NCBI GenBank assembly: GCA_001805655.1
Contig: MHGR01000040.1
Location: 1 to 7,837, forward strand
Source: Omnitrophica WOR_2 bacterium RIFCSPHIGHO2_02_FULL_52_10
Lineage (GTDB): Bacteria; Omnitrophota; Gorgyraeia; Zapsychrales; Zapsychraceae
Reading direction: 5' to 3'
Length of the DNA stretch: 7,837 nucleotides
Each line of letters begins with the position of its first letter. Within the stretch, counting starts at the first letter, position 1. The notes beneath the pieces were generated by a model. That model had not been told where the DNA came from and searched no databases. It saw only the letters and a list, made by a program, of their open reading frames with translations. Positions 1-5,365 of this stretch are shown piece by piece. The position numbers and the translations under genes were made by a program.

Positions 1-112
1 CCAGAAATACCGCGCCTTCGCCAAGCCGCTGCATTACAGGAAACTGCTCGCCACGATCCGCAAGGAGATCAACCGCAGCATCCATGGCGGGGAATTGCCG
101 CCTGGAAAATGA
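1..112 (+). CDS. C-terminal end of a probable response-regulator receiver domain protein (partial)
   Basis: The frame starting at base 2 is open to a TGA at 110-112 and gives 36 residues beginning QKYRAFAKPLHYRKLLATIR. The 'F-x-KP-L-x-x-x-x-LL-x-x-I-R' pattern matches the end of a CheY-like receiver domain: the conserved Lys-Pro after strand beta5, then helix alpha5. The protein ends about 14 residues after that helix, so the receiver is the last domain, either of a hybrid histidine kinase or of a stand-alone regulator. The phosphorylated Asp and everything upstream lie outside the window. A GGCGG/CCGCC stem (86-90 with 98-102) lies in the last codons, but no T-run follows directly, so I do not call it a terminator. 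The family call rests on a short segment and is moderate. Confidence 0.55.
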   Translation, partial: QKYRAFAKPLHYRKLLATIRKEINRSIHGGELPPGK

Positions 113-321
113 AAATTTTAAATCGTTGCCTTTATCCCGCCCGTAAGGTATACTTATCTCAGATCACTTAGATAGATATATCCAACCAAAGACAGATCTT
201 ACCATTGTTCATCCTTCTCAACCGTCTGCCTTCAATACTGTCTATTTAATTGTCTGGCATTAAGCGAAGCAGAAAAGCTTAGCGGCATTGTCCGTTGTCC
301 AAATGTCGAAGGAGTGCCGGC
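113..321. other. Intergenic stretch with no recognised feature
   Basis: About 210 bases of lower G+C than the flanking genes lie between the receiver-domain stop and the desaturase remnant. I see no open frame with a credible start, no tRNA, and no hairpin with a T-tract. A promoter for the remnant would be expected here, but I could not single out a convincing -35/-10 pair. Confidence 0.5.
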
Positions 322-532
322 ATGAACGAAGCATTGCTTGAAAAGAAAACCTGGCAGAGGATCGTTGCCAAATATCAGAATCCGCAAAGATCCAGAAGCA
401 TAGGCCAATTGCTGAACACGCTTCTAGTTCCAGAGTAACAAACCGGTGACCTTGTGGTCCAGCCTGAGGTCCTTAACCTTTCGCCTCTGGGACGAGCAGC
501 ATAAAAAGCTGGTGGGGTTCGGCTATCTTTAA
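322..532 (+). pseudogene. Remnant of a fatty-acid desaturase gene, middle deleted
   Basis: An ATG at 322 has an upstream GGAG (311-314) and opens a 38-codon frame ending at TAA 436-438. It reads MNEALLEKKTWQRIVAKYQN and then ...RSIGQLLNTLL, which resembles the N-terminus of bacterial omega-6/delta-12 desaturases. A different frame, open from 428 to TAA 530-532, reads KPVTLWSSLRSLTFRLWDEQ followed by HKKLVGFGYL, which resembles the C-terminal tail of the same family (RLWDE...LVGF). Intact enzymes are roughly 340 residues with three His-rich iron-binding boxes. None of those boxes is present, so about 270 codons are missing, with the junction near 424-440. The promoterless short peptide could still be translated but cannot be an enzyme. 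Family recognition is from memory of its ends, not from a search. Confidence 0.6.
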
Positions 533-565
533 AAATTAAAATACGAATAGCATCCATCAGGTCGG

Positions 566-922
566 ATGTGGCGTGTCGTGGAAAGGGTAATTGTGAAATC
601 GTTGGTCATATCAGATAGAATAAATGGAGCCAATATCACAAAGGATAATATAAAGAAACGAATTGACCCGGATCGGGAAGCGGCCAAACCTGAGGATGGA
701 CTTTATTTGGAACGGTTGCTGCCGGCCGCGCAGGAGAGCGTCTTTCTGCTGGCGCGTATGGCCATGATCAGGGCTTTAGAGATCAACGGCGGCAGCCGGC
801 CGCTGGTTGAGCACCTTTCACCGCATAAAGAAACGACAACCGCCTTAAGGGAAATTGCTCAGGGAAAGATCGTTTTTAAGGAATATACCAAGAAAACACC
901 AATCAAGGAGGCTTCAGAATGA
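566..922 (+). CDS. RNA polymerase omega (RpoZ/Rpb6)-like protein
   Basis: A 118-residue soluble protein. Residues 57-75 (ESVFLLARMAMIRALEING) followed by 91-105 (TTALREIAQGKIVFK) match the core of the omega subunit, where a helix of the 'ELVLLAAKRAxxL' type is followed by 'xxxALREIAxGKI'. Omega binds and stabilises the beta' subunit during RNA polymerase assembly. Omega proteins are usually 70-100 residues, and here about 45 residues precede the core. A GTG at 593 is an alternative start with a GAAAGGG 5 nt upstream and would give 109 residues; the ATG at 566 has only a weak AGG. The stop overlaps the start of the RRM gene (ATGA, 919-922), so the two are translationally coupled. The usual gmk neighbour is absent, so this may be a second, diverged omega paralogue rather than the housekeeping copy. 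Confidence 0.65.
   Translation: MWRVVERVIVKSLVISDRINGANITKDNIKKRIDPDREAAKPEDGLYLERLLPAAQESVFLLARMAMIRALEINGGSRPLVEHLSPHKETTTALREIAQGKIVFKEYTKKTPIKEASE
905..911 (+). promoter_or_regulatory. Strong Shine-Dalgarno site of the RRM gene
   Basis: AAGGAGG lies 7 nt before the ATG at 919, inside the last codons of the omega-like gene. The same 11 bases, AAGGAGGCTTC, recur before the DUF378 gene at 1349-1359. Confidence 0.85.
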
Positions 923-1230
923 ATATTTACGTCGGCAATTTTTCGTACGAAATCACCGGGGATGACCTGCAGGAGGTGTTTTCGGCCTTCGGTCATGTCG
1001 AGTCAGCGAAAGTCATCCGGGATAAATTTTCCGGCCAATCCAGGGGGTTCGGTTTTGTCGAAATGCCCAACACCACCGAGGCGCAGGCTGCGATCAAGGG
1101 GATCACGGAAATCAAGGGCAAGCGGATCACGATCAACGAAGCCAAACCGCAGGCTCAATACGGTTCCGGCGGCGGACAAAGAGGGGGAGCACGGAATAAT
1201 AATTTCGGCAGGGGGAAGAGGAGTTATTAA
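919..1230 (+). CDS. Small RRM-domain RNA-binding protein with Gly/Arg-rich tail
   Basis: 103 residues. A single RNA-recognition motif spans about residues 2-76. RNP2 is IYVGNF (3-8) and RNP1 is RGFGFVEM (42-49), including the two aromatic positions that stack on RNA bases; 'GDDLQEVFSAFGHVESAKVI' (14-33) is the alpha1/beta2 part. Residues 80-103 are rich in Gly, Arg, Asn and Gln (GSGGGQRGGARNNNFGRGKR). This is the architecture of the small bacterial RRM proteins known from cyanobacteria and many uncultured lineages, some of which respond to cold. It is likely a cytoplasmic single-stranded RNA binder or chaperone. It overlaps the omega-like gene by 4 nt, which suggests shared expression and possibly a transcription/RNA link. 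Start supported by AAGGAGG upstream. Confidence 0.93.
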   Translation: MNIYVGNFSYEITGDDLQEVFSAFGHVESAKVIRDKFSGQSRGFGFVEMPNTTEAQAAIKGITEIKGKRITINEAKPQAQYGSGGGQRGGARNNNFGRGKRSY

Positions 1231-1235
1231 GAGCA

Positions 1236-1262
1236 GGGAGGCGCCGTGGCCCCATCCCTCCC
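1236..1262 (+). terminator. Possible weak terminator after the RRM gene
   Basis: GGGAGG (1236-1241) can pair with CCTCCC (1257-1262) just after the RRM stop, but only GTTT follows, not a real T-tract. An alternative small hairpin, CCGTT/AACGG (1261-1265 with 1273-1277), overlaps it. Rho-independent function is doubtful. Confidence 0.25.
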
Positions 1263-1285
1263 GTTTCAAATTAACGGAATTATTC

Positions 1286-1314
1286 AAGACAAATAGCTGA
1301 TTTTGCGCTATACA
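1286..1314 (+). promoter_or_regulatory. Candidate sigma70-type promoter for the DUF378 gene
   Basis: AAGACA (1286-1291) and TATACA (1309-1314) are 17 nt apart, with 4 of 6 consensus matches in each box. The predicted transcript would start near 1321 and give a leader of about 40 nt. It lies in a locally A+T-rich stretch between two genes. Read by eye only. Confidence 0.35.
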
Positions 1315-1348
1315 TAATTTAAGGGTTGGAATGGGTCCAATCCGTACA

Positions 1349-1355
1349 AAGGAGG
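1349..1355 (+). promoter_or_regulatory. Strong Shine-Dalgarno site deciding the DUF378 start
   Basis: AAGGAGG lies 5 nt before the ATG at 1361. An in-frame ATG at 1331 would add ten residues (MGPIRTKEAS) that include the SD itself, so 1361 is preferred. Confidence 0.85.
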
Positions 1356-1360
1356 CTTCT

Positions 1361-1582
1361 ATGTTGCAAAAGGCATGTGGTTTGTGCACGGTTGTCGGCA
1401 TTTTTGCGATCATCGGGGCTTTGAACTGGGGGCTGGTGGGGTTAACCAACACGAATCTGGTCGAGCAGATTTTCGGCGCGGGTTCGGGGATTACACGCGT
1501 TATTTACATTCTGGTCGGATTGTCTGGCGTGGCTCTTTTGGTCAGCTTCTTTACGTGCTGTCCAAAATGCAAAGCTAAATAG
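1361..1582 (+). CDS. DUF378-type small membrane protein
   Basis: 73 residues with two hydrophobic helices, about 8-28 and 46-65. 'GALNWGLVGL' (19-28) and the 'ITRVIYILVGLSGV' segment (44-57) are the recognisable pattern of the DUF378 (YuzA-like) family of small inner-membrane proteins. Its role is unknown. The C-terminal tail carries a CCPKCKAK motif: C66, C67 and C70, with another pair C6/C9 near the N-terminus, so a disulfide or metal site is possible. It appears to be a single-gene transcript: a candidate promoter lies at 1286-1314 and a strong terminator begins 16 nt after the stop. Confidence 0.85.
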   Translation: MLQKACGLCTVVGIFAIIGALNWGLVGLTNTNLVEQIFGAGSGITRVIYILVGLSGVALLVSFFTCCPKCKAK

Positions 1583-1597
1583 AATATAACCAAGGCT

Positions 1598-1639
1598 AAA
1601 TAAAAGGGACAGTCCCTTGCGGGACTGTCCCTTTTATTT
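1598..1639. terminator. Bidirectional Rho-independent terminator, perfect 19-bp stem
   Basis: Bases 1598-1616 pair perfectly with 1621-1639 around a TTGC loop. The stem has a GGGACAGTCCC core and an A/T-rich base, so both strands read as a GC stem followed by TTTTATTT. It lies between convergent genes (DUF378 on +, DUF6504 on -) and can serve both. The self-complementary GGGAC(A/T)GTCCC core also looks like a dispersed palindromic repeat (REP-like) that may have been co-opted; this window contains only one copy. Confidence 0.85.
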
Positions 1640-1640
1640 T

Positions 1641-1752
1641 GACTCATTCGACGGCGCCAAGCCCCGCTCTGAAGGGCGGGGGAAAAGGCGCCGCTCAGAG
1701 TCAACCCTGAGCAAGCCCCGCCATAAATGGCGGGGAGAGAGTCGAATGGGTT
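1641..1752. repeat. Cloverleaf-like foldback element
   Basis: An outer stem joins 1641-1652 to 1741-1752 (12 pairs, two of them G-U). It encloses three hairpins in a row. The first pairs 1653-1658 with 1687-1692 (GGCGCC) and contains an inner 8-bp stem, 1662-1669 with 1674-1681. The second pairs GCTCAG 1693-1698 with CTGAGC 1707-1712. The third pairs CCCCGCCA 1716-1723 with TGGCGGGG 1728-1735. No open frame runs through it on either strand with gene-like features. It is not a tRNA. It may be a miniature inverted-repeat element or a structured RNA; two of its hairpins share the CCCCGC core found again at 5927-6011. Confidence 0.6.
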
Positions 1753-1784
1753 GACGTTCATTTGTCCTTTACCCAAGTCCGCTG

Positions 1785-2090
1785 TTATTTCAGGCTGAAA
1801 AGCCGCCAGCCGGCGTCTTTAAGGCTTCCCTTCGTAGGCTTAAGGAAATAAAGCTTCATTACACCGTCGGCGGTCTGCACTTCATACCAAAATTTCCGCA
1901 CGTATTTTTCCCCGCTGCCGTGGCGGCAGGGCCCGGTTTCCCGCCATTGGCGCAGGACCTGTTCAACGGTAACGGTCTTGCCGCGCCAGAGGAACGTCCT
2001 GGGCAGTCCCGGCTGGCCGGAGGCCATGCGCGCGGTATCCAATGTGCCTGGCGCGGGATGAATTTTTTCGCTGATGAATTGCTCGCCCAT
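1785..2090 (-). CDS. DUF6504-family protein
   Basis: 101 residues, soluble, with no signal peptide. 'FISEKIHPAPGTLDTARMA' (5-23), 'PRTFLWRGK' (30-38), 'WRETGPCRHGSGEKYVRKFW' (49-68) and 'LYFLKP' (80-85) are the recurring blocks of this family of about 100-residue proteins of unknown function. In other genomes such domains are seen near Y-family DNA polymerase or DNA-repair genes, but nothing here supports that role. It is the last gene of the leftward comF-lptF-lptG group, 92 nt after the lptG stop. A 23-bp hairpin fills that gap and ends 13 nt before the ATG. There is no SD at normal distance; the only GGAGG lies 22 nt upstream, buried in the hairpin stem. An in-frame GTG at 2112-2114 is an alternative start inside the hairpin. 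Confidence 0.8.
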   Translation of the reverse strand: MGEQFISEKIHPAPGTLDTARMASGQPGLPRTFLWRGKTVTVEQVLRQWRETGPCRHGSGEKYVRKFWYEVQTADGVMKLYFLKPTKGSLKDAGWRLFSLK

Positions 2091-2103
2091 AATTTTATTA
2101 AAA

Positions 2104-2171
2104 CCACCATCCACCTCCGAGGTGGTTAGGTGGGTTGTATGAATATCTACCACCTCGGAGGTGGATGGTGG
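2104..2171. repeat. Long inverted repeat between lptG and the DUF6504 gene
   Basis: Bases 2104-2126 pair perfectly with 2149-2171 (23 bp) around a 22-nt spacer. Each arm contains its own 15-base palindrome: CCACCTCCGAGGTGG (2111-2125) and CCACCTCGGAGGTGG (2150-2164). On the minus-strand transcript the hairpin is followed by TTTTAATAAAATT, so it could end lptFG transcription or attenuate the DUF6504 gene 13 nt downstream. Part of the spacer (AGGTGG 2128-2133) can also pair with CCACCT 2150-2155, giving an alternative fold. Confidence 0.75.
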
Positions 2172-2182
2172 GATGGAGGCGG

Positions 2183-3298
2183 CTAGTTTGAGAAGTCGGT
2201 TTCGATAATCACCAAAGCGACAAGGGTGAACAGCAGGGGGGCGGACCAGGCCGAGAGCGCCGGCGGAAGCAGCCCGCTTTTGCCGAAGGCCAGGGCGACC
2301 GCGTTCGCCACGTAATACAGGAATCCCAGAACCAGCGCCACACCGATGGAAACAAACGCGCCGCCCTTGCGGCTGCGGATCATCATGGCGAACGGCAGGC
2401 CGATCAGGACAATCACGAAATTTCCGAAGGGGTAAGCGATCTTCTGGTGCAAATCCACGCGCATGTTGTTCAGGGCCTTGGCGGCCCCGCTTTTGGAAAA
2501 TTTTTCGATATAGCCGCCGAGCTGGCGGATGTTCATGGAGGAAACGTTCAGCCTCTGCTTGAGAAAATCTTCGGGGGTTTCCTTGATGTCCATCAGTTTT
2601 TCCCTGTATACTTTTATCTTCAGCGGGTTGCCGATGTCTTCGGCGTTGTAGAGCGTAACCTGGCACTGGTAAAACTTCCACGCGATCCCCGTCCACACGC
2701 CCTTCAGGGCGACGGTCTTCTCTCTGATGTTCTGCTGCTCATCGTGCTCGATGATGTTGATCCCGTGCAGCTCGTTTAACTCCGTGTCGAAAGTGTCGAT
2801 GAAATACAGACGGTTCTTCAGGCCGTAAAAGGTCAGGTTCTTGATCTTTTCCTTCTTGCGCTTGATCCGGTCGACTTCGAGGACCATGTTTTCGTCACGG
2901 ATGGCGTTGGTGATTTCGGTGGCCCGCGGGACCAGGCGCTCGTTCACCAGGAACACCAGGACGGAAACGATCAGGCCGAACATGACCGTCGGCTTCGTGA
3001 TCTGCCAAAAATTCAGGCCGCTGGAGCGCATCGCGATGATCTCGTTGTGCGTGTTCAGCCCGCTGAACGTGAAAAGGACGGCAATCAGGCACGCCACCGA
3101 GGAAAGCGGCTGGCTGAGGATGATGGGGAAATAGGCGATATAGTACTCGGCGATGATGCCCAGCGGGACCTTGCGGTCGATGAATTCGTCCAGCTGGGAG
3201 GTGATGTCGATGAGGACATAAAGAAAGCAGAACGTCAGCAGGGTAACGGCAAAGATGACGACGACGGAGCGTGTGATGTAGCGTTCTAAAATGCGCAT
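2183..3298 (-). CDS. lptG: LPS export ABC transporter permease LptG
   Basis: 371 residues of the YjgP/YjgQ family. Six predicted membrane helices are at about 11-30, 57-80, 104-119, 290-306, 314-334 and 351-366; the large loop between helices 3 and 4 (about 125-285) is the periplasmic beta-jellyroll that passes LPS to LptC. Family signatures visible are 'HNEIIAMRSSG' (84-94), whose following helix contacts the LptB ATPase, and 'NERLVPRA' (119-126). With LptF and two LptB subunits it extracts LPS from the inner membrane. The ATG at 3298 was chosen over frames extending to 3397 because MRILERYITRS is the usual start and the upstream part reads as LptF antisense-frame noise. It overlaps the lptF stop by 13 nt, so coupling replaces an SD. 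The F/G assignment follows gene order (F first). Confidence 0.93.
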   Translation of the reverse strand: MRILERYITRSVVVIFAVTLLTFCFLYVLIDITSQLDEFIDRKVPLGIIAEYYIAYFPIILSQPLSSVACLIAVLFTFSGLNTHNEIIAMRSSGLNFWQITKPTVMFGLIVSVLVFLVNERLVPRATEITNAIRDENMVLEVDRIKRKKEKIKNLTFYGLKNRLYFIDTFDTELNELHGINIIEHDEQQNIREKTVALKGVWTGIAWKFYQCQVTLYNAEDIGNPLKIKVYREKLMDIKETPEDFLKQRLNVSSMNIRQLGGYIEKFSKSGAAKALNNMRVDLHQKIAYPFGNFVIVLIGLPFAMMIRSRKGGAFVSIGVALVLGFLYYVANAVALAFGKSGLLPPALSAWSAPLLFTLVALVIIETDFSN

Positions 3299-4371
3299 TT
3301 GTAGTTCAGGACCACGGCCCCCAGGCCGGCGACCATATTCGGTATCCACATGACCAGCCCCGCCGGCAGAATGCCCTTCTTGCTGAGGGCTTCGCACCCC
3401 AGGGAAAACAGGTAATAGAACGCGAAACAGAGCACCGCCAGGACCACGTTGGCGGATTTTTCGCGCCGGTTGGTGATGACGGCCAGCGGAAACCCGATCA
3501 GGGTGAAGATCAGAGGGGAGAACGACCAGGAAATTTTGCGGAAATATTCGGTGCGCAGGCGGGCCGTGTCGATGAAGTGCATTTCCAGCCGGGCGATTTC
3601 CGCCTGGAGCTCTTTCAGGGTCATGCTTTGCGGCTTTTTCTCTACGTTTTCATCGCTTTTGGAGAGGTCGAGGGTCATGAAATATTCCTTGAAATTGAGT
3701 TTGTAGAAGCTTTCGGGGTTCTCCAGATTGGGTTCGTCCGAGGTCCCGTCCATTAACTTGAGCTTGACCTGATCCTTGCCGGGTACGGGGGTGAACTCGC
3801 CGTGCTTGGCGATGATTGTCCTTGTCGGGCCGTCGGGTTTGGGCTGGTAGATAGTCACGTTGTACATTTTGTTCTCTTCGATCTTGTGGATGAAAATGAT
3901 CTGATTCTGGAAGGAGTGGATGAACATGCCCGCCTCCAGCAGGGCGGTGGGGTTTTCGGCCCCGAGGTTTTTTAGCAGGCGGCGCTGCTCGAAATGCGCG
4001 TAGGGGATCACGCGCTCGTTGAGGATGATCATGGCCAGGCTGGCGATCAGGCCCAGCACGGCCAGCGGCGTCAACAGTCTTCCCAAATGAATGCCGCTGG
4101 TGCGGATGGCGATAATTTCATTGTCCGCCGCGAACCGGCCGAAGGCCAGCATGACCGCGATCAGGCATGCGATGGGGATCGTGTAGCCCAGGAACACGGG
4201 GACCATCAGCGTGAAGGCCCGGCCGACGGTCACTATGCTAACGCCTTTGTTGATGACCATATTGGTCAGTTGGATGAGGTTACCCAGCAGAAAAACGCAG
4301 GTCAGCACGATCAGGGCCATGATGAAGGGGATGATGCATTCCCGCAGGATGTAGTTTCTAATAATACGCAT
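3286..4371 (-). CDS. lptF: LPS export ABC transporter permease LptF
   Basis: 361 residues, the paralogue and partner of the adjacent lptG product. Helices lie at about 12-33, 53-78, 100-117, 281-300, 308-327 and 338-356, with a periplasmic domain in between (about 125-275). 'DNEIIAIRTSG' (83-93) and 'NERVIPYA' (118-125) are the same signatures as in LptG. Residues 250-270 (MTLKELQAEIARLEMHFIDTA) look helical, as expected just before helix 4. It begins MRIIRNYILRE, the normal family start, yet has no SD: the 9-nt-periodic array reaches to within about 12 nt of the ATG. The genes for LptA, LptB and LptC are not in the window. Confidence 0.93.
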   Translation of the reverse strand: MRIIRNYILRECIIPFIMALIVLTCVFLLGNLIQLTNMVINKGVSIVTVGRAFTLMVPVFLGYTIPIACLIAVMLAFGRFAADNEIIAIRTSGIHLGRLLTPLAVLGLIASLAMIILNERVIPYAHFEQRRLLKNLGAENPTALLEAGMFIHSFQNQIIFIHKIEENKMYNVTIYQPKPDGPTRTIIAKHGEFTPVPGKDQVKLKLMDGTSDEPNLENPESFYKLNFKEYFMTLDLSKSDENVEKKPQSMTLKELQAEIARLEMHFIDTARLRTEYFRKISWSFSPLIFTLIGFPLAVITNRREKSANVVLAVLCFAFYYLFSLGCEALSKKGILPAGLVMWIPNMVAGLGAVVLNYKCAF

Positions 4372-4382
4372 ATTTTATGATG

Positions 4383-4538
4383 ATTTAGTTTATTGGGTTT
4401 CTTGGGTTAGTTGAGTTTCTTGGGTTGGCTAAATTAGTTTGGCTCCACAAACCAAACAAACCCAATGAACTCAACGAACTCAATGAACCCAACAAATCTA
4501 AAAAACTCAATAAACCCAATAAACTCAAAAAACCTATT
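4383..4538. repeat. 9-nt-periodic repeat array in two opposed halves
   Basis: From 4449 to 4538 the sequence is about ten 9-base units of the form (A/G)AAC(C/T)CAA(T/C), e.g. AAACCCAAT at 4458-4466 and GAACTCAAC at 4467-4475. From 4383 to 4445 the same units run in reverse complement, e.g. ATTGGGTTT at 4392-4400 and CTTGGGTTA at 4401-4409. The tip is a clean GTTTGG/CCAAAC stem (4437-4442 with 4452-4457), so the whole 156 bp can fold into one long imperfect hairpin. It fills the entire space between comF and lptF; its last unit overlaps the comF stop codon (4534-4536). It may insulate lptF from comF transcription. Confidence 0.8.
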
Positions 4539-5262
4539 TCGCCGTAATAGCCAAAGTCAACACCCCGACCGTTCCCGCGCCGGCGTGTTTTAGTTCGCCG
4601 GCCGCTTCGGAAACCGTCGCGCCCGTTGTCAGAAGGTCGTCTATGATAAGGATATTTTTCCTGAAAAACCACGCGGGATGATTTATTCTAAAAGCCCCGT
4701 GCACATTTGTCCAGCGTTCTTTTTCGCTTAACAGGGTTTGCTGCTTGGTGTTACGCGCGCGGACGAGGTTACCCGCCGACAGGGGGATTTGATACGCCGC
4801 GGCGATATGCTCGGCCAGCAGCAGGGCCTGATTGTAGCCCCTTTCCCTCAGCCGGACCGGGTGCAGCGGCACCGGAACAAGGCAGTCAAATTGCCGTATG
4901 TCCAGGTCATATGTTTGCACAAAATCCGTGACGCAGCGGGCGAGCGGCCTGCGCAGGCGGGTTTTCTGATTATACTTGAACTGGATGATGAGTTCCCTTA
5001 AGGGGTCCTTGTACAGGCAGGCCGCCCAGGCAAAATCAAATTGATGCGGCTCCTCGCGGCAGGGCAGGCAGCGCGGAAGCCCGATGTCATCGAGATGGCG
5101 CGAACACTTCGGGCAAAACGGAGGCGTATTGCGGATAAGCCGGTCCCGGCAATCAAGGCAGAGTATCTTATCGGAATCAGGGAAGGTGAGGTGCTTTCGG
5201 CAAATCGGGCAGTGCGGGGGATAGACCAGGTCATAAAGTCCGGTCAGGAGGTGTTTCAGCAC
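4534..5262 (-). CDS. comF: ComF family protein (amidophosphoribosyltransferase-like)
   Basis: 242 residues. The N-terminal part carries cysteine pairs C18/C21, C35/C38, C50/C53 and C65/C68, a zinc-binding double zinc-ribbon as in ComF/GntX. A type I phosphoribosyltransferase fold follows, with 'LVPVPLHPVRLRERGYNQA' (128-146) and the PRPP-binding loop 'ILIIDDLLTTGAT' (204-216). In competent bacteria ComF is needed for DNA uptake and is thought to act inside the cell on incoming single strands; in others the role is unclear. The start codon is GTG: an in-frame stop at 5278-5280 leaves no earlier ATG. There is no SD. A good promoter (see 5269-5297) places the mRNA 5' end at about that GTG. Other competence genes are not in the window. 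Confidence 0.92.
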   Translation of the reverse strand: MLKHLLTGLYDLVYPPHCPICRKHLTFPDSDKILCLDCRDRLIRNTPPFCPKCSRHLDDIGLPRCLPCREEPHQFDFAWAACLYKDPLRELIIQFKYNQKTRLRRPLARCVTDFVQTYDLDIRQFDCLVPVPLHPVRLRERGYNQALLLAEHIAAAYQIPLSAGNLVRARNTKQQTLLSEKERWTNVHGAFRINHPAWFFRKNILIIDDLLTTGATVSEAAGELKHAGAGTVGVLTLAITAK

Positions 5263-5268
5263 GCCGCT

Positions 5269-5297
5269 ATGGTAGCATTACCCTAAAAAGGTGTCAA
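5269..5297 (-). promoter_or_regulatory. Promoter of comF, predicted leaderless transcript
   Basis: On the minus strand TTGACA (5297-5292) is followed after exactly 17 nt by TACCAT (5274-5269): 6 of 6 and 4 of 6 consensus matches. The usual 6-7 nt to the start site puts +1 at about 5262, the first base of the comF GTG codon. Confidence 0.6.
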
Positions 5298-5324
5298 TGG
5301 GCTCCTTAGAGGAGCAAATTAAAC

Positions 5325-5353
5325 TTGAACAGGACAATAGCAGCCAGTATAAT
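5325..5353 (+). promoter_or_regulatory. Promoter of pyrE, nearly leaderless transcript
   Basis: TTGAAC (5325-5330) and a perfect TATAAT (5348-5353) are 17 nt apart. The transcript should begin near 5360, only about 6 nt before the ATG at 5366. This argues that the open frame upstream of it (GTG 5291, ATG 5297) is not translated from this promoter. It lies back to back with the comF promoter, with 27 nt between the two -35 boxes. Confidence 0.65.
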
Positions 5354-5365
5354 ACAACCCAACCC

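Noticed and set aside
375..557. 60-codon minus-strand open frame
   Set aside because: It is antisense to the desaturase remnant, has an Arg/Ser-rich random composition and no ribosome site.
1003..1452. 149-codon minus-strand open frame
   Set aside because: It lies antisense to the well-supported RRM and DUF378 genes and resembles no known protein.
1641..1752. tRNA-like gene, because of the cloverleaf shape and an ATTCGAC segment
   Set aside because: Stem lengths and order do not fit a tRNA: the outer stem is 12 bp, there is no 7-bp anticodon loop, no T-loop in the right place and no acceptor end.
1785..2696. Single 303-codon minus-strand protein
   Set aside because: Only the last 101 codons resemble a family (DUF6504); the rest is the lptG gene in another frame plus the inverted repeat.
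4383..4538. CRISPR array
   Set aside because: The units are 9 bases, degenerate, contiguous without spacers, and reverse orientation halfway; no cas genes are nearby.
4385..4672. Minus-strand open frame encoding a Leu/Ser-rich and then Asn/Pro-rich peptide
   Set aside because: It is the comF 3' end in the wrong frame followed by the 9-nt array, whose three-codon period keeps a frame open.
5291..5365. 25-residue N-terminal extension of PyrE, with an AAGG before ATG 5297
   Set aside because: It does not resemble PyrE, contains both the comF -35 box and the complete pyrE promoter, and would not be on the transcript from that promoter.
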